This document shows, in pieces, positions 38,489-46,995 of a stretch of DNA of 64,000 bases; positions within the stretch are counted from its first letter, which is position 1, and every line of letters begins with the position of its first letter. Made by a program: the position numbers and the translations under genes. The notes beneath the pieces are model-generated. The model was not told where the DNA came from. It saw nothing but the letters and a program-made list of their open reading frames with translations, and ran no database searches. The stretch spans positions 1 to 64,000 of the forward strand of contig NZ_FNYH01000009.1 of the NCBI RefSeq assembly GCF_900108915.1, read 5' to 3'. The DNA comes from Allopseudospirillum japonicum (GTDB lineage Bacteria > Pseudomonadota > Gammaproteobacteria > Pseudomonadales > Halomonadaceae).

Positions 38489-40903
38489 TTATTGCTCCTG
38501 ATCTCGGTAGCCTGCAATGGCTCCTTGTAAAAATCCGCCCGTGTCTTGTCCTACACCACCTAGGCCTTTGAGAACAAAACGTACAAAAATTCCTTTATCT
38601 TGATGATAATCATAAGGATCTGAAGTTTGGGTATCATCCACTTGCCAACTACGATACAAGACTTGCGTCTTCCAACAGCAGGCATCATATTCAAAACCAA
38701 GGAGACGCTCTAAAGGTTCTTGGCCTTCTAAATCGTGGCGCCAACCTCCAAACCAACCCCAATGTAAATTAGCTTTATAGTAGATAGAGAAATCCACTTG
38801 TTCTTCTAAACGTGTATCTGCTGTATTAGCATCACTTAAGCGATAGGCGAGGTTGAGTAAATGCCCTTTCGAAGAACGCCAGCCAATTCGAGTCGTCGCA
38901 CGCTCAGTGACTTGTTCACGCTCATCCCATAAAACTTCATGACTTAAACGCCACCCAGAACTTGGGCGCCAAGCTAACATACCTGCTAAGCCAGAACGGC
39001 TCCTTTTATCACTATCTTGTAAAGCATTGGCCTGTTCTAACTCTGGATCGGTCGCAGCTTGCACACGTCTATCGGCAAAATGCAGTACTTGGGCAATCCC
39101 AAGACGTGCTACTTCACGCCCGCTCGTTTCATCCAAAAATCGACTCGAGGTGCCTAAGGTTAATCTATGTTCATCACCAATACGGTCTTGGCCAGTAAAG
39201 CGATTGACACTATAGAGCTGACTAAAATCAAAAGCTTTTTCTTCAGTATCAAACAGGGGCAATTGCGTTTGATCTCGATAAGGTACATACGCATAGAAAG
39301 CACGTGGTTCTAACGTTTGTCGATAATCTCGACCCCACAAATGGGTAGAACGCTCAAATAATAAACCCGCATCCAGCGTATACATAGGCACAGCACGTTG
39401 GGGTTGTGTATCCAAACTTTGTGGGGCATTTTGAATCCAATACTGGGTCATATCCAAGCTAATTTGCGGGTGAATATAACCCCAACTATAGCGCAAAGGC
39501 AGCCCGACACTAGGACGCACTTGCAAACGGGTGGCTCTGGTATCTGTACCCCAATGTACGCGGCCTTGTGCATCTAGATAGCCTGTATCGGCAAGGTCTT
39601 CTTGCTCACGCCAAAAATAAACAAGTTCACTATGTAATTGATATTCCCAAGCACCCCAAAAACCTTCCGTACTTGCGCGAATTTGCGGCAAGCGATAATA
39701 AGGCTTATCTTGGGTTTGCAAATCCGCTTCTAAGACTTGGTAACCTTGGATGCGCGCTTGTACCCGCCAATCTTGCCCCCAATAACTGAGCTCGGCCAAA
39801 CGCGGTAGTTCACTCACGGAGCTGGACGCAAGATCATCACCAAAATCATCAAAAAAGCCAACATCACTGGCCTCGCGATATTCCAAATGGTAGCGCCACC
39901 GCGATCCTAGCCCTCCGGTGTGCATGACGCCTAACAACCAGCGCTCTTTTTGTTGGTATTCTGGATCTTGATTTAAGTGTTGATATTCTAGTTGAGACAC
40001 CACAGGTACACTATCCGGCTGATTAGACCATAAATAGCGCATTTCCCCGCCGATTAACCAACCACGTCCTTCCATAAAACGTGGCATTAAAGTGGCATCA
40101 TAATGGGGTGCCAAATTAAGATAAATGGGCTGGAGAACATCCAAACGTCCATTGGTATAACCAAGGCGGGGTGCTAACAAACCTGTGTGACGACGGTCAT
40201 CCAGCGGGAAACTCATATAAGGCAGGTAGAAGGCAGGCGTACCGGCTAACTCTAAGCGCACATGTTTAGCGCTACCTCGCCCTTGTACTGGATCAAGGCG
40301 AATATCTTCCCCCGCTAACGCCCAAGAGGTATTGTAAGGGCTACAGCTGGTAAAATATCCATCCTGTAAACGAATTTCGCCTGTATTGAAACGCTGTATT
40401 TTTCTGGCTTGTCCGCGCAAGTGTTGCTGATGCAGCACAAATTCCGCTTCATTTAATCCTGCTTCGCCTTCAGCCAAGCTATAGCCAGAATGTGCACGTA
40501 ATGCCAGCTGAGATTGCCTCAGTTCGACAGGTACCGGCAAATCGATACGCGCTTGATTTAAATCGAGCTCGGCACTTTCTGTCTGCAAAGACCAAGCACC
40601 ATAATATACACGCACATCCCCTTGTATCCGCGCCTGACCTGCCAAAGCGTAAGATACTTGATCGGCTTCAATCAGCACGCTCTGCTCTGTGTCCAGCCCC
40701 TTGGCATCCATTGGCTTGGCTTGATAATAACCGCCACATAAACGGACTTGATCACTGGGGTTAAGGCGGGCTTGTAACTCAGGAGAAAGGGGTTGCCAAT
40801 CTAAAGGCGTATCCGTCGCAGTATCGGGAAGTGCGTTCGCATACCCCCCTGTAGGCCACAAACCTACACTGCAACATAGAAGTAAGCAGTGCTTTACTTG
40901 CAT
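38489..40903 (-). CDS. lptD: LPS-assembly protein LptD
   Basis: Outer-membrane translocon for LPS. From the ATG at 40903 (804 residues) there is a signal peptide, an OstA/beta-jellyroll domain (VLIEADQVSYALAGQARIQGDV) and a 26-strand barrel. Expected disulfide cysteines are present: one near the mature N-terminus (RLCGGYY), one in TSCSPYNTSW and the adjacent pair in YDACCWK near the C-terminus. It heads the lptD-surA-pdxA-rsmA-apaH run. amgK, which faces lptD in Pseudomonas, is about 3.4 kb further on. Confidence 0.95.
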   Translation of the reverse strand: MQVKHCLLLCCSVGLWPTGGYANALPDTATDTPLDWQPLSPELQARLNPSDQVRLCGGYYQAKPMDAKGLDTEQSVLIEADQVSYALAGQARIQGDVRVYYGAWSLQTESAELDLNQARIDLPVPVELRQSQLALRAHSGYSLAEGEAGLNEAEFVLHQQHLRGQARKIQRFNTGEIRLQDGYFTSCSPYNTSWALAGEDIRLDPVQGRGSAKHVRLELAGTPAFYLPYMSFPLDDRRHTGLLAPRLGYTNGRLDVLQPIYLNLAPHYDATLMPRFMEGRGWLIGGEMRYLWSNQPDSVPVVSQLEYQHLNQDPEYQQKERWLLGVMHTGGLGSRWRYHLEYREASDVGFFDDFGDDLASSSVSELPRLAELSYWGQDWRVQARIQGYQVLEADLQTQDKPYYRLPQIRASTEGFWGAWEYQLHSELVYFWREQEDLADTGYLDAQGRVHWGTDTRATRLQVRPSVGLPLRYSWGYIHPQISLDMTQYWIQNAPQSLDTQPQRAVPMYTLDAGLLFERSTHLWGRDYRQTLEPRAFYAYVPYRDQTQLPLFDTEEKAFDFSQLYSVNRFTGQDRIGDEHRLTLGTSSRFLDETSGREVARLGIAQVLHFADRRVQAATDPELEQANALQDSDKRSRSGLAGMLAWRPSSGWRLSHEVLWDEREQVTERATTRIGWRSSKGHLLNLAYRLSDANTADTRLEEQVDFSIYYKANLHWGWFGGWRHDLEGQEPLERLLGFEYDACCWKTQVLYRSWQVDDTQTSDPYDYHQDKGIFVRFVLKGLGGVGQDTGGFLQGAIAGYRDQEQ

Positions 40904-41016
40904 AATGGTTAGATTCCTGCACAAAAGTCGGGAGCACACGTTATTCTTGTTGCGCTAAGGTGGTCACTGAGTGAAGGCCTAATCTTACCTTGTCCGTGAT
41001 AGAGTTGGAAGTTTAC

Positions 41017-41049
41017 AAAAAAAAACCCTAGACCTCTGGGTCTAAGGTT
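41017..41049 (-). terminator. Terminator after the two-repeat lipoprotein gene
   Basis: AACCCTAGACC (41024-41034), a 4-base loop and GGTCTAAGGTT (41039-41049) pair with one mismatch. On the minus strand a run of nine Ts follows. It separates the lipoprotein gene from lptD. Confidence 0.88.
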
Positions 41050-41096
41050 TTCGCAATTCAAGAAGATGACCGTGCAGTAATCGCCGTTTCTTCTTT

Positions 41097-41660
41097 TTAG
41101 TGTGCTTGTTGATGACGTGCTTTAAAGGCTTTGATCAAATCATCCGGACGCTGCTTTTTATTCGCACCATGCAATACATATACTAGGGTTTCACCTTGAG
41201 GGCCTGCACCGATAGCTGTGTAACGGTAAGGTGCTTCGCCTGTCGTTCGTACTTCTTGCATATCTTCTAAGCGACTAAATACATAGATGCGCCCTTCAGC
41301 ACGCATTTCACCATAAAAATTTTCTGCACCCACCAGCTTGCCTGCATACATATCAACACTGGCAATCCCAGAGCGTTTTTTCTTGTCTGCATCTGCCAAA
41401 CCAAACACTAACGTTTTACCCTCTGGACCTTCACCAATACGAGTCATTACATAAGGCGTATGCCCTGTGGTCAAATACTCTTGATATAGGTGATAATCAT
41501 CAAATACATACACTCGGCTCTCTGTATGGACTTCATACAAATCATCATTGTTGAGCTGAGGAGCTTGTGCTTGTTGTGGTGCGCTTTGCTGACCCGCGCA
41601 AGCACCTAGAAGACTACTTAAGGCAACCACGGCGAGGGTTTTACGCATAACTGCAGGCAT
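41097..41660 (-). CDS. Lipoprotein made of two tandem 50-residue repeats, unknown function
   Basis: From the ATG at 41660 (GAGAG seven bases upstream) there are 187 residues. A lipobox LLGAC (Cys21) is followed by a Gln/Ala/Pro linker and two ungapped copies of one module: residues 47-96 and 122-171. Both read E-x-R-[VI]-Y-V-F ... Q-E ... T-T-G ... P-Y ... T-x-I-G-x-G-P-x-G-x-T-L-V ... L ... A-x-K-K-x-R; 26 of 50 positions are identical by eye. A 25-residue spacer (SGIASVDMYAGKLVG...) separates them. No family was recognised. Residue 22 after the acylated Cys is Ala, so export to the outer membrane is likely. It is followed by its own terminator and is divergent from trhP. Confidence 0.85.
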   Translation of the reverse strand: MPAVMRKTLAVVALSSLLGACAGQQSAPQQAQAPQLNNDDLYEVHTESRVYVFDDYHLYQEYLTTGHTPYVMTRIGEGPEGKTLVFGLADADKKKRSGIASVDMYAGKLVGAENFYGEMRAEGRIYVFSRLEDMQEVRTTGEAPYRYTAIGAGPQGETLVYVLHGANKKQRPDDLIKAFKARHQQAH

Positions 41661-41910
41661 AATGAATCTCTCTTTTATTGACATCAAGTGGAATACAAAC
41701 TCGCTTTTATGCACTCACTTATTAGCAAGCGTATATAGGTGCCCAGCCTATAAAACTAAAATGACAAGTCTGTGACAAAGCAAGAGGCATCCTGTCTTTG
41801 CACAAAAGATCTTGCGCAAAAGAATCCGAGCGATCAGGCTAGATCCAAGCAAAACTATGCTAAAATGCGCCGTATTTCCAACTCTTTTACTTGGTTATCA
41901 ACGAGTACAT

Positions 41911-43323
41911 ATGATTATGGGTGACTTCTCCTCTGCTGTATCTGCCCCTGAACTTTTATCGCCTGCTGGCACTTTTAAAAATATGCGTTATGCCTTTGCT
42001 TATGGCGCAGATGCTGTATACGCCGGACAGCCGCGCTATTCGCTACGTGTTCGCAATAATGATTTCAATTTGGAACGCCTTGCGCAAGGGATAGATTATG
42101 CCCACACACGCGGGAAGTCCTTCTATGTGGCCAGCAACATAGCACCACATAACAGTAAGGTACGCACCTATCTTGCAGATATGGCACCTGTGATCGAAAT
42201 GAAGCCAGACGCTTTAATCATGTCAGATCCTGGCTTGATCATGATGGTACGCGAACGCTGGCCAGAACAAGTCATCCATCTTTCTGTGCAAGCGAATGTC
42301 GTTAACTTTGCAGCAGTCAAATTCTGGGCGCAGCAAGGTGTTAAACGCATCATCCTATCACGTGAGCTTTCTTTGGATGAAATCGCAGAAATTCGCGCTG
42401 AATGCCCAGAAATGGAATTAGAAACCTTTGTCCACGGCGCTTTATGCATTGCTTATTCAGGACGCTGTTTGCTTTCTGGCTATTTTAATCACAGAGACCC
42501 CAACCAAGGTACCTGCACCAATGCCTGTCGCTGGAAATACAACACTGTGATGACCACCACAGATGCGACTGGTGAACTGATTCCGTTAGCACAAGCCGAT
42601 AGCTTAGGCTTATGGACACCAGAACAAGCACAAACAACGGCACCCTCAGCGCAACAAAGTGCCGGCGGTACCGATGAGCAGCCCGAGTTATCGGCACTCA
42701 TTGAGGAAGCCACCCGCCCCGGCGAGTATATGCCCGTCTACGAAGATGAGCACGGCACTTATATTATGAACTCTAAAGATTTACGCGCCGTTCAGCATGT
42801 GCCACGACTCACCCAAATGGGGATTCACTCTCTCAAAATCGAAGGACGCACCAAATCACATTATTATGTGGCCCGCACAGCGCAAGTCTACCGACAAGCG
42901 ATTGATGATGCCGTAGCACAGCGTCCTTTTAATCGTAACTTGATGGATGAGCTAGATAATCTGGCCAGCCGTGGGTATACCGAAGGCTTTTATCGCCGCC
43001 ACGTGCATGATGAATACCAAAATTATCAGCAGGGCAACTCGATTGGTGTGCACCAGCAATTTGTTGGTGAAGTACGCGATATGCAAGAAACTTGGCTCGA
43101 TATCGAAGTCAAAAACCGCTTTCAACAAGGGGATACCCTAGAATTGATGCTCCCTTCAGGGAATCATAGATTCCGTCTTGAGACGCTAGAAAACCAACAT
43201 GGCCAAGCCATTGAAGTCGCACCAGGTTCAGGCCATCAGGTGCGCATTCGCTTAGATCAAGTTGCTCTCAACGCACAAGATCTTAAATATGCCCTCTTGA
43301 TGCGTGATCTGCCTCAGGCATAA
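41911..43323 (+). CDS. trhP: tRNA hydroxylation protein TrhP (YegQ, peptidase U32 family)
   Basis: Needed for 5-hydroxyuridine at position 34 of tRNAs. It shows ELLSPAGTFKNMRYAFAYGADAVYAG, the U32 signature ELETFVHGALCIAYSGRCLL, and a cysteine set in GYFNHRDPNQGTCTNACRW that probably binds an Fe-S cluster. HSLKIEGRTKSHYYVA follows. The chosen ATG at 41911 gives 470 residues; the frame reaches back to 41812 without a ribosome site. A Gln/Ala/Pro-rich stretch near residue 240-265 looks like a lineage-specific linker. It opens a plus-strand run with the prenyltransferase, amgK, murU and djlA. Confidence 0.9.
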   Translation: MIMGDFSSAVSAPELLSPAGTFKNMRYAFAYGADAVYAGQPRYSLRVRNNDFNLERLAQGIDYAHTRGKSFYVASNIAPHNSKVRTYLADMAPVIEMKPDALIMSDPGLIMMVRERWPEQVIHLSVQANVVNFAAVKFWAQQGVKRIILSRELSLDEIAEIRAECPEMELETFVHGALCIAYSGRCLLSGYFNHRDPNQGTCTNACRWKYNTVMTTTDATGELIPLAQADSLGLWTPEQAQTTAPSAQQSAGGTDEQPELSALIEEATRPGEYMPVYEDEHGTYIMNSKDLRAVQHVPRLTQMGIHSLKIEGRTKSHYYVARTAQVYRQAIDDAVAQRPFNRNLMDELDNLASRGYTEGFYRRHVHDEYQNYQQGNSIGVHQQFVGEVRDMQETWLDIEVKNRFQQGDTLELMLPSGNHRFRLETLENQHGQAIEVAPGSGHQVRIRLDQVALNAQDLKYALLMRDLPQA

Positions 43324-43358
43324 TAGATTTTTTTGTGCACCGCAAGGATATTAGGCTT

Positions 43359-44282
43359 ATGTCATCAGCTACTCAGGCATCGCAAGCGTCCGCAGCTGCG
43401 GCTTCTTTTAGCCAAGATAAATACCGCTTTTTTCATGCCTTAAGACCTTTTTCCCTTGTGGTCGCACTCACAAGTGCTGGCTTAGGCATTGTCCTAGGCT
43501 GGCCTCACGCGCAAGCGCCTTGGCTATTAGCCGCTTTAATTTTAATTGCGAGTCTCTTATTGCAAGCCGGTGTAAATCTCATTAACGATTATGGTGATCG
43601 CCACCAATTAGATGCGCGCTTTCCACAAGTTGGCGTACAAACACGCGCGGCTTTATCACAAAGTATTCGTTTTAATTTTTATGCTGGCTTAGTCTGTATT
43701 TTCTTAGCAACCCTGTTAGGTATTTTTCTCGCTGCCCTGAGCGGTATTACCTTATTATGGATTGGTGTCATTGGCTTAGCAGGTGCACTTTTTTATACCT
43801 TAGAACCTATTAATTATAAACAAAGGGGTTTAGGTGTTATCAGTGTTTTTTGGCTGATGGGCGTTTTAATGGTTCTGGGTGCTTACTTTGTTATGAGCCA
43901 ACATTTAAATTGGCAAGTCTTATGGCAAGCGATCCCTTTAAGCTGTCTGACCTCTTTATTGCTTCTTTCAAACGAGTTGCGTGATTACGAACGTGACTTA
44001 TGCGAGGGTCAATATACTTTAAGCGTGCGCCTTGGCTATCATAAAGGTGTTTTTTTATATTATTTACTTTGTGGCCTGACTTTTATCAGTACACTCATCC
44101 TTGCTTTGCAAGCTTGGTTACCTTATGCACCCTTGTTGCTATTGAGCTTACTTGCTTTACCTGCACCATTAAAATTATTACATGCACCACCTCAACAACG
44201 TCTTGCACTGACGCCCTTAACTGGACGTTTACAAGCGATTTATGGTGGGTTAAGTCTACTTTGTTACGGGCTCTCTCTTTAA
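43359..44282 (+). CDS. UbiA-superfamily prenyltransferase, MenA-like
   Basis: Integral membrane prenyltransferase of about 307 residues with eight or nine helices. The first Asp-rich site is NLINDYGDRHQLDAR (NxxxDxxxD type) and the second NELRDYERDLCEG. GALFYTLEPINYKQRGLGV is typical of MenA (1,4-dihydroxy-2-naphthoate octaprenyltransferase) rather than UbiA. No other menaquinone genes are in view and the genome clearly makes ubiquinone (ubiG), so the aromatic acceptor is uncertain. The ATG at 43359 is preferred to the GTG at 43335. Confidence 0.78.
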   Translation: MSSATQASQASAAAASFSQDKYRFFHALRPFSLVVALTSAGLGIVLGWPHAQAPWLLAALILIASLLLQAGVNLINDYGDRHQLDARFPQVGVQTRAALSQSIRFNFYAGLVCIFLATLLGIFLAALSGITLLWIGVIGLAGALFYTLEPINYKQRGLGVISVFWLMGVLMVLGAYFVMSQHLNWQVLWQAIPLSCLTSLLLLSNELRDYERDLCEGQYTLSVRLGYHKGVFLYYLLCGLTFISTLILALQAWLPYAPLLLLSLLALPAPLKLLHAPPQQRLALTPLTGRLQAIYGGLSLLCYGLSL

Positions 44283-44296
44283 TTAAAGGATATTTT

Positions 44297-45337
44297 ATGA
44301 CGGATATGCGCCAGCAGCTTGGCTATCAATGGGCTTGTGATTTTCTTAATCAACAAGATCACCAAATATCCTCTTATCAAATCACACCAGTTGCAGGTGA
44401 TGCGAGTTTTCGCCGTTATTTTCGCCTGCATGCCCACTCAAAAACTTGGATTTTAATGGATGCACCTCCAGAACATGAAAGCATCCACACTTTTATCGAA
44501 ATCGCGCAAAGCTGGCGTACAATGGGCTTAGCTGTCCCCGAAATTTACGGTATCAACCAGCAAGCAGGTTATTTATTATTAGAAGATTTTGGTGATCACT
44601 TATTACTAACATGTTTGCAACAAGACCCACAGCAAGCCTCGCAATGGTACCCACAGGCAATTGATCAGCTGATTCTTTTACAAACGGCAGATATTAGTAC
44701 CAAAACCTTACCCAGTTACAACTCGGCACTGATGCTGCGTGAAATGCAGTTATTTAGTGACTGGCTTTGTATTCAAGGTTTACAACTGGATAAAAACGAA
44801 GTAGAGACTCAATGTCGTCCCTTGATGCAGACTTTAGCACACACATTACCTAAACTCCCTTGTGGCCCAGTGCATCGAGATTATCACTCACGTAATCTAT
44901 TAATTAAACCCGATCAAAGTTTAGGGATCATTGATTTTCAGGATGCGGTTCATGGCCCCCTATGTTATGACCTAATGTCGATTCTTCGTGATTGTTATAT
45001 TCATTGGCCGTTTGCACAACAAAAGGCTTGGGCACAACATTATTTTGTCCAAGCACAAAAATCGAATTTACTTCCTGAAGATACAGACTTTAACACCTTC
45101 TGGAAACAGGCTTTACGTATGAGTGTTCAGCGCCACTTAAAAGCAAGCGGTATTTTTGCTCGTCTTTATTTAAGAGATCATAAAACCGGCTATTTAGCGG
45201 ATATTCCGACCACCTTAAACTATATTCAAGAAGCAGCAACTCACCTGCCTGATGCCGAGTTACAACAATTCAGCCTTTGGATGCAAACTCAAGTTTATCC
45301 ACGTCTTGCAGATTTTATTGCCCAAGGACAGAACTAA
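44297..45337 (+). CDS. amgK: AmgK, anomeric MurNAc/GlcNAc kinase
   Basis: Phosphorylates the anomeric carbon of MurNAc in the recycling bypass to UDP-MurNAc. It is an aminoglycoside-phosphotransferase-like kinase with GDASFRRYFRL (N-lobe), the catalytic loop CGPVHRDYHSRNLLI and metal motif GIIDFQDAVHGP. AAAGGA lies six bases before the ATG. It has 346 residues. Its stop is one base from the murU start, so the pair is coupled as in Pseudomonas. Confidence 0.93.
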   Translation: MTDMRQQLGYQWACDFLNQQDHQISSYQITPVAGDASFRRYFRLHAHSKTWILMDAPPEHESIHTFIEIAQSWRTMGLAVPEIYGINQQAGYLLLEDFGDHLLLTCLQQDPQQASQWYPQAIDQLILLQTADISTKTLPSYNSALMLREMQLFSDWLCIQGLQLDKNEVETQCRPLMQTLAHTLPKLPCGPVHRDYHSRNLLIKPDQSLGIIDFQDAVHGPLCYDLMSILRDCYIHWPFAQQKAWAQHYFVQAQKSNLLPEDTDFNTFWKQALRMSVQRHLKASGIFARLYLRDHKTGYLADIPTTLNYIQEAATHLPDAELQQFSLWMQTQVYPRLADFIAQGQN

Positions 45338-45338
45338 G

Positions 45339-46052
45339 ATGCGCGTACTTTTACTTGCCGCTGGCCGAGGGACACGCCTGCACCCTTTGACACAAGATTG
45401 CCCCAAACCCCTAGTTCAAGTAGGTGACAAACCCCTCATTGTTTGGCACTTAGAACAGCTAGCGCAGGCCGGAATTACTGAGATTGTCATTAATACCGCC
45501 TATTTAGGGGAAAAAATTCGTGCTTATTTAGGCTCTGGCACCGCTTGGGGTGTCCATCTAGAATATTCGATTGAAGATCACCTCGGCGGTTTAGAAACAG
45601 GCGGCGGCATTATGCATGCCTTGCCTTTGCTCAGCCCACAAAAAAACACGCCTTTTATCGTGATTAATGCCGATATTTGGACCCAGTTACCTTTAAAACA
45701 CCTCTTAGATATTGGCCAATGTTGGCAGCAAGGTCAGCAGGGGTTTTTATATATGGTCCGCAATCCTGAGCACCATCCGCAAGGAGATTTTTATTTATCG
45801 CAACACAGGCTCTATACTCAAGCGCCACATGCCGACGCACAGACTTTCACTTTTGCTGGGATCAGTGTGTTACATCCAGATTTATTTAATCAAGGCCAAC
45901 AGGGGGCCTTTCCCTTAGCACCTTTACTACGCCAAGCAAGCAGCCAAGGGCATTTATACGGTACACAACACTTGGCCCCTTGGTTTGATGTGGGTACAGT
46001 AGAACGTTTGCAGCAAACACAAACCTATATTGATCATCATATTTTACATTAA
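45339..46052 (+). CDS. murU: MurU, MurNAc-1-phosphate uridylyltransferase
   Basis: Makes UDP-MurNAc from MurNAc-1-P, feeding peptidoglycan synthesis while bypassing MurA (and fosfomycin inhibition). It is a nucleotidyltransferase with LLAAGRGTRLHPLTQDCPKP, ETGGGIMHALPLL, VINADIWT and WFDVGTVERL. At 237 residues it is typical. Only the ATG at 45339 makes sense, since the longer frame runs inside amgK. Confidence 0.94.
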   Translation: MRVLLLAAGRGTRLHPLTQDCPKPLVQVGDKPLIVWHLEQLAQAGITEIVINTAYLGEKIRAYLGSGTAWGVHLEYSIEDHLGGLETGGGIMHALPLLSPQKNTPFIVINADIWTQLPLKHLLDIGQCWQQGQQGFLYMVRNPEHHPQGDFYLSQHRLYTQAPHADAQTFTFAGISVLHPDLFNQGQQGAFPLAPLLRQASSQGHLYGTQHLAPWFDVGTVERLQQTQTYIDHHILH

Positions 46053-46071
46053 TTAAACATAGAGCAGCCTT

Positions 46072-46995
46072 ATGGATTCTGATGCATCTTTACCTTGGTA
46101 TCTGTGGTTACGTGCTTTTTTAGGCAAGGGGTTAGGCCTTGTACTAGGCGGTTACCTAGGCGGAGAGCTGGGCGCTGTATGCGGTTTTATTTTAGGTCAC
46201 AGCTTAGATGATAAGGCCTTTCGCCAACTCCCTTGGTCTGAGTTGATGCGCTGGCCAAACACAGATAAACAGCACATCTATCATCAAACCTTATTTACTT
46301 TATTGGGTCATTTAGCCAAATGTGATGGACGTGTCTCTCCGCAAGAAATTGAATGTACAGAAGGGATTATTCGTGAGCTTGGTTTGAGCACTGAGCAACG
46401 CCAGCAAGCGATTGCCTATTTTAACCAAGGTAAGCAACAAGATTTAGATCTCACCCCGATATTAAAGCGCTTTACACGGCGTTTTCGTCATGCACAAAGC
46501 CAACGCCTCGGTTTATTAGATCGTGCTTTAACTCTCATTTATGCAGAAGGGCAGGCCCACACACAACAAATTGCACGTCTGCAACAAATATTACCTATTT
46601 TAAAAGTCTCTTATACTGAGTTTGCGCGCTTACATCATCATTTAAGGGTAAGGCGTGGATTTGAAGCCCCTTATCATGATAATCCAAGTCAAAATTATCA
46701 ACGTAAAAAGCGCCAGCAACGTGAAGAGCAAGCGCGTCAATCTCAGCACAACCAATACACTTATACGGCCGATAGTAAAAGTGTCTTGCTTGCAAAAGCC
46801 TATCAAGTTTTAGACTTATCGCAAAATGCCAGTGAAGCACAAATTAAAAAAACGTATCGTCGTTTAATGAGCCGACATCATCCAGATAAGTTAATTGCAC
46901 AAGGAATTGGTGAACCAGCCTTATCCCGTGCCAAAGAAACTGTACAACAGATCCACGAGGCCTATGCCCTTATTCGTAAAGAACGCGATTTTTAA
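46072..46995 (+). CDS. djlA: DjlA, membrane-anchored DnaJ-like co-chaperone
   Basis: DnaK co-chaperone at the inner membrane. A glycine-rich membrane segment (about 18-40, GLGLVLGGYLGGELGAVCGF) precedes a TerB-like domain (LLGHLAKCDGRVSPQEI). A charged linker and a C-terminal J domain with HHPDK (about residue 264) follow. 307 residues. Its last 26 bases overlap the convergent nucleotide-sugar-dehydrogenase-like gene. Confidence 0.92.
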   Translation: MDSDASLPWYLWLRAFLGKGLGLVLGGYLGGELGAVCGFILGHSLDDKAFRQLPWSELMRWPNTDKQHIYHQTLFTLLGHLAKCDGRVSPQEIECTEGIIRELGLSTEQRQQAIAYFNQGKQQDLDLTPILKRFTRRFRHAQSQRLGLLDRALTLIYAEGQAHTQQIARLQQILPILKVSYTEFARLHHHLRVRRGFEAPYHDNPSQNYQRKKRQQREEQARQSQHNQYTYTADSKSVLLAKAYQVLDLSQNASEAQIKKTYRRLMSRHHPDKLIAQGIGEPALSRAKETVQQIHEAYALIRKERDF

